DNA of 64,000 nt from Aldehydirespirator sp963667505 (GTDB lineage Bacteria; Actinomycetota; Acidimicrobiia; Acidimicrobiales; Aldehydirespiratoraceae), in contig OY763490.2 in assembly GCA_963667505.2 (NCBI GenBank), positions 1,736,001-1,800,000 on the forward strand, read 5' to 3'. Shown in pieces: positions 28,458 through 36,194 of this stretch (its first letter is position 1; each line of letters starts with the position of its first letter). Made by a program: the position numbers and the translations under genes. The notes under the pieces were generated by a model. The model was not told the DNA's origin. It made no database searches and was given only the letters and a program-made list of their open reading frames with translations.

Positions 28458-29120
28458 CTACAGGGCGGCTAAGCCGTCGCCGGCTACCGCGCCGGCGGGG
28501 CGGATGGCCAGCAGCACGCCTTCGACCACGTCCACCGTCGGCGGGGTCGCCACGATCACGTTGGACGTGCCCCGTCCCTCGGTCGGGCCCAGCGCCTCCT
28601 CAGCCAGCGGATACAGCAAACCGGAGGTGGACGCCACCAGCGCGGGCCCGCCCACCGCCAGCAGCGACACGACCTCGCCCACCTCGCCTCGCAGGCGGCG
28701 CAGGCCGCGCACGACCGTCACATGGGCCTCGCCCACGGTGGCCGACACCTCCAGAGCCGCCCAACGCGGCGAGGCCAGCACCACCAGGCTGGACAACGCC
28801 TGGTCGAGCCGCCCCCCTTGGGGCAGCACCACGTGCACCGCATCGACCTGTCCTGACACTCGGGCCATGGCCAGCTCCAAATCGGTCATGTCCTTGGCGA
28901 CCGGATGGGACTCGATCACCGCGCCGCAGCGTCGGGCCCACTCCAGCGCGGCTTCGCCCGCCGAGTCCAGATCGCCCACCACCGCGTCGACGCTCAGGCC
29001 CCAGCGCCTGGCCGCGTCGAGCCCGCCGTCGGCCGCAACTGCCAGGTCGGGCACCCCCGTGGCGGGCGCCTCGCCATGCTGGTCGCCCGCCACCAGCAAC
29101 GCCCATGACCGCCGCCTCAC
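28458..29120 (-). CDS. Thiamine pyrophosphokinase-family protein
   Basis: 220 residues from GTG 29120, which overlaps the stop of the M23 peptidase gene (GTGA). The family core is seen as AVAADGGLDAARRWG, VVGDLDSAG and the KDMTDLELAM motif (KD.TD.E.A) for Mg-ATP and thiamine binding, then LPQGGRLDQALSS. The predicted reaction makes thiamine diphosphate from thiamine and ATP. The frame runs much further upstream but only as a shadow of the peptidase gene. Actinobacterial SteA division proteins contain a related domain, but they are longer with a membrane segment, so TPK is preferred. Confidence 0.78.
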   Translation of the reverse strand: MRRRSWALLVAGDQHGEAPATGVPDLAVAADGGLDAARRWGLSVDAVVGDLDSAGEAALEWARRCGAVIESHPVAKDMTDLELAMARVSGQVDAVHVVLPQGGRLDQALSSLVVLASPRWAALEVSATVGEAHVTVVRGLRRLRGEVGEVVSLLAVGGPALVASTSGLLYPLAEEALGPTEGRGTSNVIVATPPTVDVVEGVLLAIRPAGAVAGDGLAAL

Positions 29121-30340
29121 GGCAGGTACGGCGTCGGGTCGACCGCCCTGCCGTCTATGCGCAGCTCGAAGTGCAGGTGAGGCCCGGTGGACAGGCCCGT
29201 GGAGCCGATCGACCCGACGCGGTCGCCGCTGGACACATGTGCGCCCACACCCACCGCGATCTGGCTCATGTGGGCGTACAGCGTGCTGTATCCGAGACCG
29301 TGGTAGACGACGACCGTCTTGCCGTAGCCGCCGCGAGTCGCGCTCAGGATCACCTCGCCGGAACGCGCCGCCCGCACCGGGTCGCCGGTGTCGCCGTCGA
29401 TGTCGATGCCGTGATGATGGCGCACATCGCCGTACACAGGGTGGACGCGCGGCCCGAAGCCGGAGGTCTTCTGGCCGTCGGCGGGCCAGACGATCAGTTC
29501 GAAGGGGCCGTGCTCGGCCTCGTGGGCGCGCCTCTCCTCCTCGACGGCGCGGCGGCGGGCCTCCTCCTCTCGGCGGCGGCGCTCCTCCTCGGCCCGGCGA
29601 ATCGCCTCCTCGATGGCGAAGATCTCCCGCTCCATCTCCTTGTCGACCCGCTCGAGCTCGGCCGCCTCGGTCCGCCACTCGCCAATCCGTCTCTGGATCT
29701 CGGCGCGGAACGCCTCGGCGACGGCTCGAGCCTCCTCGAACTCGGCCAGACGCTGCTGTTGAGCGGACCGCTCGCGATCGGCCGCCTCCGCTCGCTCCAC
29801 TGCCCTGCGCCGGATCACCTCCAGCTGCGCCTCGGCCGTGCGGAGCTCGTCGGTGATCTCCAGCTCGTTGCCAATGGCGAGGTCGATCAGGAACAGTCGT
29901 ATCGCGTTCTCGTTCAGGCTGATGTTGGCGAGCTGCTCCACGATGTCGGCCGGAGGCTGGACGAACGTCTGGATCGCTCGATCACGGAGCCGCTCCCGAA
30001 TGGAATCGATCTCTCGTGCGAGCCAGTCGGCCTCCGCCTCGGCGGCGGACGCCTCCGCGCCGGCCGCGGCGATGGACTTCTCGGCCGCGTCGATGCGGGC
30101 GAACTGCAACTCGATGTAGTCGTCCAGCTCCTTCAGCGCGGCCACCAGGGCCTCGTCGTCGGCGAGGAGCGCGTCCACCTGCTTGGCCACTTCGGCGGCG
30201 TCGCGGGCGATCTGCTCGCGACGGCCGCGGAGATCCTCGATCTGTTGCTGCTCGCCCTGGGCCAACGCGGCGGCGGCCATCAGCGCCGCGGTCGCAGCCG
30301 TGGCCGACAGCACGCCGACGATCCGGCGAAGCCTGCTCAT
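29117..30340 (-). CDS. M23-family peptidase with N-terminal coiled coils (EnvC/NlpD-like)
   Basis: 407 residues from ATG 30340. The signal peptide is MSRLRRIVGVLSATAATAAL and onward. Two long coiled-coil regions (about 30-110 and 170-280, rich in Glu, Arg and Ala) precede a C-terminal LytM/M23 domain with HHHGIDIDGD (HxxxD zinc ligands) and HLHFE. All zinc ligands appear present, so it may cut peptidoglycan itself, or activate amidases as EnvC does. It acts outside the membrane, probably in cell separation. The ATG is preceded by an AT-rich palindrome likely to contain the promoter. It is coupled to the downstream TPK gene. Confidence 0.9.
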   Translation of the reverse strand: MSRLRRIVGVLSATAATAALMAAAALAQGEQQQIEDLRGRREQIARDAAEVAKQVDALLADDEALVAALKELDDYIELQFARIDAAEKSIAAAGAEASAAEAEADWLAREIDSIRERLRDRAIQTFVQPPADIVEQLANISLNENAIRLFLIDLAIGNELEITDELRTAEAQLEVIRRRAVERAEAADRERSAQQQRLAEFEEARAVAEAFRAEIQRRIGEWRTEAAELERVDKEMEREIFAIEEAIRRAEEERRRREEEARRRAVEEERRAHEAEHGPFELIVWPADGQKTSGFGPRVHPVYGDVRHHHGIDIDGDTGDPVRAARSGEVILSATRGGYGKTVVVYHGLGYSTLYAHMSQIAVGVGAHVSSGDRVGSIGSTGLSTGPHLHFELRIDGRAVDPTPYLP

Positions 30341-30352
30341 CCGGCAGGATCG

Positions 30353-30371
30353 TAATATAACTGCAATATTA
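30353..30371 (-). promoter_or_regulatory. AT-rich inverted repeat, likely promoter/operator of the M23 peptidase gene
   Basis: TAATAT and ATATTA form perfect 6-bp arms around a 7-base loop, only 13 bases upstream of the ATG at 30340. On the minus strand it supplies TATATT as a plausible -10 box, which would give a very short leader. Such AT-rich sequence is rare in this GC-rich window. Promoter activity is inferred. Confidence 0.5.
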
Positions 30372-30396
30372 TCGCAACCTGTCCGCGATGTTCTTT

Positions 30397-30457
30397 GTTC
30401 GCGCTGCTCTTGTTCGCGACGTTGCTGTTCCGCGACGTTGCTGCTCGCGATTTTCGC
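30397..30457. repeat. Degenerate 15-bp tandem repeat
   Basis: Three to four successive copies related to GTTCGCGACGTTGCT: 30397-30411, 30412-30426, 30427-30442 (one base longer) and a decayed fourth. The array lies between the thiolase-fold gene stop (30465) and the M23 peptidase promoter. The TCGCGA cores could form small hairpins. Function is unknown. Confidence 0.55.
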
Positions 30458-30464
30458 GGATCGC

Positions 30465-31628
30465 CTACGGCTTGGCCGATCCGACGATCCACATGGCGAA
30501 GTACTGGGCCCCACCGCCGTAGGCGTGTCCGACGGCTCGGCGGGCCCCGTCGACTTGGTGGTCTCCGGCGGCGCCCATCACCTGCAGGGCGGCCTCGGCG
30601 AAGCGGATCGTTCCCGACGCGCCGATCGGGTTGCTCGACAGCACCCCGCCCGAGCAGTTCACCGGCAGGTCGCCCCCGTCCAGCCTCGTCGCCCCGGACT
30701 CGACCATGCGCCAACCCTCGCCGACCGAGGCGAACCCGAGGCTCTCCAGCCACATGGGCTCATACCACGAGAACGGCACGTACATCTCCACCGCGTCGAT
30801 CTCGGCACGCCGGTCGACGATCCCCGCCTGAGCGAACACGTCGTCGGCGCACTGCTCCGACGCGGCGGGCGACACCATGTTGCGTCCGCCGTAGCTGTTG
30901 CTCTCGCTGCGCATGGCCGTGCCGTGGATCCAGGCCACCGGCCCGTCGTGGGCGTCGCCGGCCGTCTCGTCGACGAGCACCATGGCGCAGGCCCCGTCCG
31001 ACGACGGGCACGTCTCGGAGTAGCGGATCGGGTCCCACAGCATGGGCGACTCCACCACCTGCTCGAATGTGAGTTCAGGCTGGTGCAAGTGGGCGTAGGG
31101 GTTGAGCAGCGCGTTGCGGCGGTCCTTGTGCGCCACCATGCATCCGATCAGCTCCGGCGCGCCGGTCATCATCATGTAGCGGCGGATGATGGGCGAGAAG
31201 TAGCCGCCCGCCCCGGCGTTGACCGAGGTGGCGAAAGGCTGGGGCAGCGACAGCGCCCACATGGCGTTGGACTCCGACTGCTTCTCCCAGCCGAGGGTGA
31301 GCACGCTGCGGTGCACCCTGCTCTGCACCATCGACGCAGCCACGCAGGCGGTGGAGCCGCCGACGGAGCCGGCGGTATGGACCCGCATGATCGGCTTTCC
31401 GACCGCGCCCAGGGCCTCGGCCAGGTACACCTCCGGCATCATCACCCCCTCGAAGAAGTCGGGGGCCTTGCCGATGACGACCGCGTCTATGTCGTCCCAG
31501 TCGCGTTGGGCCATCTCCAGCGCCCGGTAGGCGGCCTCTCGCAACAGCCCGGCGATCGACACGTCCCGGCGGGCCGACGCGTACTTGGTCTGACCCACGC
31601 CGACGACGGCGGTCCGCTCAGCGGCCAT
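30465..31628 (-). CDS. Thiolase-fold protein (lipid-transfer/Ltp-like) lacking the usual nucleophilic Cys
   Basis: 387 residues with a thiolase-superfamily fold. The N terminus is AAERTAVVGVGQTKYA; the region that normally carries the nucleophile (NCSTGSTAL in SCP2 thiolases) reads HTAGSVGGSTAC, so Cys is replaced by Gly. The late motifs NCSGGVLSSNPIGASG and GHAYGGGAQYF match the C-terminal catalytic loops. Cys-less members that pair with DUF35 proteins, such as Ltp2 with ChsH2, are retro-aldolases of steroid side-chain degradation. That activity is an inference here. It shares a minus-strand run with a second thiolase-fold gene and two DUF35 genes. Confidence 0.82.
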   Translation of the reverse strand: MAAERTAVVGVGQTKYASARRDVSIAGLLREAAYRALEMAQRDWDDIDAVVIGKAPDFFEGVMMPEVYLAEALGAVGKPIMRVHTAGSVGGSTACVAASMVQSRVHRSVLTLGWEKQSESNAMWALSLPQPFATSVNAGAGGYFSPIIRRYMMMTGAPELIGCMVAHKDRRNALLNPYAHLHQPELTFEQVVESPMLWDPIRYSETCPSSDGACAMVLVDETAGDAHDGPVAWIHGTAMRSESNSYGGRNMVSPAASEQCADDVFAQAGIVDRRAEIDAVEMYVPFSWYEPMWLESLGFASVGEGWRMVESGATRLDGGDLPVNCSGGVLSSNPIGASGTIRFAEAALQVMGAAGDHQVDGARRAVGHAYGGGAQYFAMWIVGSAKP

Positions 31629-31673
31629 GGCCAGTCATCCTCCAGCACCACGCCCGACCGCGAACTGAACCCC

Positions 31674-31866
31674 GAACTGGCAGCACAGAACGCCCGAGAC
31701 CGCCCCCACCGCTGCCAATTCGACCGCAGCCGCCCTCAGAGCCGCGAACTGGCAGCACAGAACGCCCAAAACCGCCCCCACCGCTGCCAATTCGACCGCA
31801 GCCGCCCTCAGAGCCGCGAACTGGCAGCACAGAACGCCCAAAACCGCCCCCACCGCTGCCAATTCG
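31674..31866. repeat. 72-bp tandem repeat with internal inverted repeats
   Basis: Copies begin at 31674, 31746 and 31818, the last partial (49 bp). They are nearly identical, differing at a couple of bases. Each copy contains GAACTGGCAG and CTGCCAATTCG, near-perfect inverted partners with one mismatch, so the array alternates complementary arms and can fold into hairpins. It fills the spacer between two thiolase-fold genes. The period is 24 codons, so one frame stays open through it, but the translation (glycine/serine/arginine-rich) shows no domain. Confidence 0.9.
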
Positions 31867-31877
31867 CCTTGGCATCG

Positions 31878-32933
31878 TCAGTCCCCCTCCAGCACGCAGA
31901 CCAGGTTCTGCTGCAGGCACGGACCTGAGGCGGCGTGGGCCACGGCCCGGTCGGCACCGCCCTGCCAGATGCGGGACGCGGCCTCGCCGATGCGGATCAG
32001 GCCGGACGCCATCATCGTGTGCGCGGCGAGCGCTCCTCCCGAGGGGTTGACTGCGGTCGAGTCCTCGTCGATGCCCAACGCTTCGATCAGCACATGCTCG
32101 GAGGTGGTGAACGGCGCGCAAAGCTCGGCTACGTCGATCTTGTCCGCGCCGGCACCGGCGTGGTGCGCGGCCAGCCGGGCCGACATCGAGGCGGTCAGGT
32201 CGCGCACGCCGAGGGTGTGGGCGTCGCTGCGATGGTCGAAGCCCCGGATCCAGGCCGGCCGCTCGCACAACTCGCGGGCCCGGTCGCCCGCGGCCAGCAC
32301 CATCGCGCCGCCGCCGTCGGCCTCGGCAGGGAGATCCGAGGGGCGGAGCGGATCGACGGCGTAGTCCTCGGCGAGGATGTCCTCAACCGACTTGGGCTCG
32401 GCCCGCACAGCGTGGGGATTGGAAGCGGCGCGGGCCCGGCTTCGGGAGGCGATCTCTGCGAGCCGTCGCTCGTTGACATGTCCGCCCTCGAGCATCAGAC
32501 GAGCCGCTAGAGCCTCCACCGAGTAGGCGTCGGGCCACAGCGGGCACACGTAATAGGGGTCCATCTGGGTGGCCAGCACGTCGCGCAACGACCCCGGGGA
32601 CGACTTGCCGTAGCTGTACACGAAGGCCGTGTCGATCCCGCCGCACTGGATCTTGACCCAGGCCTCGTAGAGCGCCCAGGCACCGTCCTGCTCGACGTGG
32701 CTCTCGCTGATGGGGGGTACCGGATTGGCCCCGTCGATGGTGCCGACGAACGAGAACGCCTGCCCGGCCAGGAAGTCCGAGGAGCCCGAGCAGGTGAACC
32801 CGAGGTCGTGCTGGGCGAGGCCGACGGCTGCCTTGGCCTGCTCCATCAGCGGCACCATGAACTCGACCTCGGACTCGCCCGAGATCGAAGCCTGCTGGCG
32901 CTGCACGAACGAGACAACCGCGACATCGATCAT
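31878..32933 (-). CDS. Thiolase-fold protein (second), lacking the usual nucleophilic Cys
   Basis: 351 residues from ATG 32933; the longer open frame upstream is a shadow of the DUF35 gene. The N terminus is MIDVAVVSFVQRQQ. The nucleophile region reads ISESHVEQDGAWALYEAW, with no Cys at the thiolase position. C-terminal NPSGGALAAHTMMASGL and VAHAASGPCLQQN match the usual loops. As a thiolase-like partner it probably forms a heteromer with the other thiolase-fold protein or with a DUF35 protein, as in actinobacterial steroid and acyl-CoA side-chain degradation. Substrate unknown. It starts 10 bp after the adjacent DUF35 gene. Confidence 0.8.
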   Translation of the reverse strand: MIDVAVVSFVQRQQASISGESEVEFMVPLMEQAKAAVGLAQHDLGFTCSGSSDFLAGQAFSFVGTIDGANPVPPISESHVEQDGAWALYEAWVKIQCGGIDTAFVYSYGKSSPGSLRDVLATQMDPYYVCPLWPDAYSVEALAARLMLEGGHVNERRLAEIASRSRARAASNPHAVRAEPKSVEDILAEDYAVDPLRPSDLPAEADGGGAMVLAAGDRARELCERPAWIRGFDHRSDAHTLGVRDLTASMSARLAAHHAGAGADKIDVAELCAPFTTSEHVLIEALGIDEDSTAVNPSGGALAAHTMMASGLIRIGEAASRIWQGGADRAVAHAASGPCLQQNLVCVLEGD

Positions 32934-32943
32934 GGCGCGTCCA

Positions 32944-33531
32944 TCACGCGTCGATCCCTGCCGCGGTCGCGCGTCCGATGCTCGCGTAGTCGTCGATCCT
33001 CTCGTCGGGCTCGTCCGTGGGCTCCCAGCCCAGAATGTTGGCCGCAGACGTCTCGAGCTGGTCGTCGGGCTTCCATACGGCCCGCACTCGCATGCCGACG
33101 CGGACCTCCTCGGGCGCGATGTTGATGACCAGGCCCAAGAAACCGACCGAGGCGCCGTCGAGCACGATCCAGGCGCTGCAGTAGGGAGGTTTGAGGTCGG
33201 GACGGCGCTCGATGGGCACGCGGGTGATGTTGAACGACTCGACGTAGCCGACATGGGAAAGCTCGACGGCCTCTTGGGTCGCGGTTCCCGCCAGCGGGCT
33301 CACGCCCCGGGGCGGCACGAACACCTGGCCGGTCTTCGGGCACCGCTCACCGAGGATCCGCTTGTCGGCCATGGCTCGCAGGTAGCGCGACAGCGCCCGG
33401 CCCGGGGTGTACGTGTACGAGAGCCGGATCGGCGTCGTCACGCTGTCGACCGGCTCCACGTCGGCCAGCACAGCCGGCAACGTCACGGGCGCGACCAGCG
33501 GGCCCGGCGGCGCGAGTGGATCTTCGCTCAC
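32944..33531 (-). CDS. DUF35 OB-fold acyl-CoA-associated protein, zinc ribbon degenerate
   Basis: 195 residues from GTG 33531. The frame is open to 33663, but the extra codons overlap the upstream gene and look non-coding. The DUF35 pattern is visible: an N-terminal helix, a rubredoxin-like ribbon region (RCPKTGQVFVPPRG) and a C-terminal OB fold (VGFLGLVINIAPEEVRVGM, RVRAVWKPDD). Only one of the four ribbon Cys positions is retained, so zinc is probably not bound. DUF35 proteins partner thiolase-fold enzymes on acyl-CoA substrates, and two such genes follow immediately. Confidence 0.82.
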   Translation of the reverse strand: MSEDPLAPPGPLVAPVTLPAVLADVEPVDSVTTPIRLSYTYTPGRALSRYLRAMADKRILGERCPKTGQVFVPPRGVSPLAGTATQEAVELSHVGYVESFNITRVPIERRPDLKPPYCSAWIVLDGASVGFLGLVINIAPEEVRVGMRVRAVWKPDDQLETSAANILGWEPTDEPDERIDDYASIGRATAAGIDA

Positions 33532-33601
33532 CGGCTCGGCCCGCCCGAAAGAGGCTCGCCCGGCTGCACTGCCCCACACGCGCCGCCAAGAGGCCGCCTG
33601 G

Positions 33602-34057
33602 TCACGCCGGTTCTCCGTCTGGCAGCGGCTCGAATCCGGCGATGTCCGCGATGTGGCCCTCACGATGGTCGCGCCACACCGCCCGCACCCTCATGCCGGT
33701 GGACATCTGCGCGGCAACATCGACGAGCACGGCGTGCAGCATGGCGGTGTCGGCGCCGTCGAGACGGATCAGCGCCCACGCGAACGGGCGCTCGAAGGGC
33801 TGCTGCGGCCTGGGGTCGCCGTTCCAGGCCCAAGTGAGCACCTCTCCGGACTGGCCGACCTCCACCATCTCGGTGAGCGGCTCGGCGGTGGCAGGGTCGT
33901 ACTCGAGCGGCGGGCACAGCACCGATCCGTCGGCTCGCCGTATCCCGCTGATCACCCCGGCTCTGAGCCCGGCCAGGAACGCTCCGATCACTGGGCCGGT
34001 GGAGCGGGTGAACGGGTACTCCAGCACGAGCGGGGCTTGGAGCGCTTCGGCGGCCAC
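33602..34057 (-). CDS. DUF35/OB-fold protein
   Basis: 151 residues, paralogous in layout to the downstream DUF35 protein: LEYPFTRSTGPVIGAFLAGL, a ribbon-like segment with one Cys (ADGSVLCPPLEYDP), then an OB fold (AWALIRLDGADTAMLHAVL, STGMRVRAVWRDHREGHI). It is the first gene of the thiolase/DUF35 run and is separated by 70 bp from the second DUF35 gene. It likely binds acyl-CoA or scaffolds one of the two thiolase-fold proteins, giving two enzyme/partner pairs. Confidence 0.8.
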   Translation of the reverse strand: MAAEALQAPLVLEYPFTRSTGPVIGAFLAGLRAGVISGIRRADGSVLCPPLEYDPATAEPLTEMVEVGQSGEVLTWAWNGDPRPQQPFERPFAWALIRLDGADTAMLHAVLVDVAAQMSTGMRVRAVWRDHREGHIADIAGFEPLPDGEPA

Positions 34058-34198
34058 GGCTGACCATGCTACGACAGCAGCCCGGCCGCGGTGCGAACCC
34101 GCGCCCCTGCCTGCAGAGCGCTTCGCTCACCCTCCCAGCAGCAGGAGCAGCCCGACACCTACCAGCCGCATGCCAGGCCCAGCCGCCTACCACGCAAC

Positions 34199-35746
34199 TC
34201 ACACTCCCAGCAGAAGCACCAGACCGATGATCGTGTAGAGGATCATCACCGCCAGCATCGGGTATTGCGAGCGCATTGCCAGCCGGTGGGGCCAGCGCTC
34301 CACAGCCCGGTCGTGGGCCACGGCCACGCCCAGCACATGGCCGACGGCGATGGCGGCCGTCTGGATCCAGGCGATCGCGTCGGTGGAGACCAAGGTGTAG
34401 TCCACCCGGTAGCCCGCAGTGCCGAACAGGTCCCATCCCCGGCCGAACGGGTCCGAGATCAAGGCGATGATCTGCTGGCCCTCCAGCAACAGGTAGCTGA
34501 AATAGTGGGCCACCGTGTAGGCCGCGGCTATGGGGATAAGCGACGGCACGAAGAGATCGGCCAGTTCCCGCTCCCGGTCGCCGGTGATGGCCGCCATGGC
34601 GGCTATCGCGGCCCGGTAGAGCACGACCACGGCGAAGATCACGAACACGAGGCCCACTGTGTTGACTGCGGTCAGCCCCCAGCCGGTGCGATCGGCGGCC
34701 ACGTCAAGCCAGATCCCGCTGCGGGTGAAGCCGTCGAAGGTGGTGGAGCCCAGCACGACGAGGATGAACGCCGCCGCGCCCCGCCTCTCCGGCAGCACGG
34801 CCAAGCCCGCGAGCGGCGGCCTCAGCTTGCAGACGGCGGGGCTGCGGCCAGCCGAGCCGTCGTCCGTGCCGAGGTGCAGCGGGGCGATGCCGGCGAGCTT
34901 GGTGAACAGCACGCCGAAGCCGTCGGCGTCGCGCACCCAGCCCCGGCCGAAGACCGCCGCGCCCAGCAGCATCAAGGCCGTGTAGGCCGCCACGTAGACG
35001 CCGAGCACCCTCGGCTCGGCGTTGTCGTGGAAGGCGAGCTCGATCCAGACGAATCCGAAGACCGCGGCCACTGCCCACCACTGGTTGCCTGCGCCCCGGT
35101 CGGCTGCCGAAATCGGCCGGGCCTTGGCCCGGGCCCTCAGCCATGCGGCACCGTCGGCGAGCGTCGCGAACGGGTTCAGCGCCCGCCACACGTCACCCAG
35201 CAGCACCGACACGGCCTGCAGGCCGACCCAGAAGACGATGTAGACCGCGACCGGAGCGATGTTGACCGACGCGTTCGTGTTGCCCCGCAGCCCGGCGTAG
35301 ACCAGAACGCCGAGCGCAAGCAGGCCTGCGATTCTCGCTAGTGGAGCCAGGAGCCTGCTGGCCTGCTGGATCGCTCTCGGCAGGCTGCGCCCCGCCGCCG
35401 CGGCTCGAAGCCGCGGGTCCTCCCAGAACATGCCCAGCGCCACGAACGACGCAGCCACCGCGAACGACGCCGCCCAAGCGAGCTGCCAGGCAGGCACCGG
35501 AAGATCCAGGCGGCCACCCACGCCGTGCGCCGCGGCGGGACCGGCCTGCACCAGCACCAGCGCCCAGGCCAGCACGCCGACAGCGGTGAGCCGTCGCCGA
35601 GCCGCCCGGCCACGGCGGGGCCCACGGCCACGGCGGGGCACACGGCCACGAGCGGCAAATGGTCGTTCTCCTCCCCGCACAAGTCGCGGAGCCGTCCGGC
35701 CACGGCGGGGCGCACAGCGGATGTGCGGTGTCACAGCAGGTCGCAC
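34199..35746 (-). CDS. Polytopic membrane protein of unknown function
   Basis: Up to 515 residues with a signal-like segment (AWALVLVQAGPAAAHG) and roughly ten hydrophobic helices (for example PMLAVMILYTIIGLVLLLG at the C terminus). Many conserved-looking His, Trp and Asp residues lie near helix ends. I cannot assign a function; relatives in actinobacterial genomes are sometimes labelled fenitrothion hydrolase-like, which the sequence does not demonstrate. The start is uncertain: the first 50 residues are arginine-rich and repetitive at DNA level, so GTG 35641 or GTG 35575 may be the real start instead of GTG 35746. The spacer 34058-34198 downstream shows nothing clear. Confidence 0.7.
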   Translation of the reverse strand: MRPAVTPHIRCAPRRGRTAPRLVRGGERPFAARGRVPRRGRGPRRGRAARRRLTAVGVLAWALVLVQAGPAAAHGVGGRLDLPVPAWQLAWAASFAVAASFVALGMFWEDPRLRAAAAGRSLPRAIQQASRLLAPLARIAGLLALGVLVYAGLRGNTNASVNIAPVAVYIVFWVGLQAVSVLLGDVWRALNPFATLADGAAWLRARAKARPISAADRGAGNQWWAVAAVFGFVWIELAFHDNAEPRVLGVYVAAYTALMLLGAAVFGRGWVRDADGFGVLFTKLAGIAPLHLGTDDGSAGRSPAVCKLRPPLAGLAVLPERRGAAAFILVVLGSTTFDGFTRSGIWLDVAADRTGWGLTAVNTVGLVFVIFAVVVLYRAAIAAMAAITGDRERELADLFVPSLIPIAAAYTVAHYFSYLLLEGQQIIALISDPFGRGWDLFGTAGYRVDYTLVSTDAIAWIQTAAIAVGHVLGVAVAHDRAVERWPHRLAMRSQYPMLAVMILYTIIGLVLLLGV

Positions 35747-35806
35747 CGCCGGAGGACTGTACCGGCGTGTAGAGCACCGAAACCGACCGTCTGCGCCGCC
35801 TGCCGG

Positions 35807-35880
35807 TGGGCGATACTGGACTCGAACCAGTGACCTCTGCCGTGTGAAGGCAGCGCTCTAGCCATCTGAGCTAATCGCCC
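35807..35880 (-). tRNA. tRNA-Val (anticodon CAC)
   Basis: Full cloverleaf of 74 bases read on the minus strand: acceptor stem GGGCGAT paired with ATCGCCC, D-arm GCTC/GAGC, anticodon stem CTGCC/GGCAG enclosing the loop TTCACAC (anticodon CAC), T-arm ACTGG/CCAGT with loop TTCGAGT, discriminator A. The 3' CCA is not encoded; the next bases are CCG. Confidence 0.95.
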
Positions 35881-35981
35881 GCAGCAGGCGAGGCTACCAG
35901 CGAGTCCCGCACAAGGGCCGCAGTGCCGAGCCGGGTACTGTCTCGCCGCGATCCGGTCGGGTCGGCGTGACCGCCGTCCTT

Positions 35982-36003
35982 GTGACTCAGAGGTGACTCA
36001 GAG
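35982..36003 (+). promoter_or_regulatory. Two tandem 11-bp direct repeats upstream of a small ORF
   Basis: GTGACTCAGAG occurs twice back to back (35982-35992 and 35993-36003), exactly one helical turn apart. A -10-like TACGAT follows at 36009-36014, and the small ORF with a strong ribosome-binding site starts at 36045. The arrangement suggests an activator or repressor site; the protein that binds is unknown. Confidence 0.5.
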
Positions 36004-36044
36004 CGGACTACGATGCTCAATCGAGTGCGGTGAAGGAGGTCGTC

Positions 36045-36179
36045 GTGTCATGGCTTGCAGACGCGGCCATGGATGAGGCCGACCACGCCGTCATCCAGAA
36101 GGCCCGAGCCGAAGCCGCCGAGCAGGGCGGCGTGGAGTTCGAGGCCTTATTCGACGAGCTTCTCGGGGACCGGGCCTGA
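36045..36179 (+). CDS. Small acidic protein of 44 residues, unknown function
   Basis: A short open frame starting at GTG 36045 with a near-perfect ribosome-binding site, AGGAGGT at 36034-36040, and stop TGA at 36177. The product begins MSWLADAAMDEADHAV and ends FDELLGDRA; it is acidic, helical in character, with no Cys and no membrane segment. Codon use is like that of real genes here (third-position G/C). It stands alone between tRNA-Val and the 3' end of nurA (convergent, 15 bp apart), behind the tandem 11-bp repeats. I do not recognise the family; an antitoxin-like or regulatory peptide is possible but unsupported. Confidence 0.55.
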   Translation: MSWLADAAMDEADHAVIQKARAEAAEQGGVEFEALFDELLGDRA

Positions 36180-36194
36180 TTTCCAGCGTCGTAC

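Noticed and set aside
28458..29120. TPP riboswitch near the thiamine pyrophosphokinase gene
   Set aside because: The gene overlaps the upstream peptidase stop, leaving no leader, and no THI-box sequence was seen.
28675..29120. SteA-like cell-division regulator instead of thiamine pyrophosphokinase
   Set aside because: The protein is only 220 residues and has no membrane segment, fitting a plain TPK better, although the M23 neighbour kept the idea open.
31674..31866. Possible CRISPR array
   Set aside because: The 72-bp units are contiguous tandem copies without unique spacers, and no cas genes are present.
34090..34170. Repeat of the membrane-protein C-terminal coding sequence just downstream of its stop
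   Set aside because: Only a short leucine-codon-rich resemblance (cagcag-type bases), too low in complexity to call a duplication.
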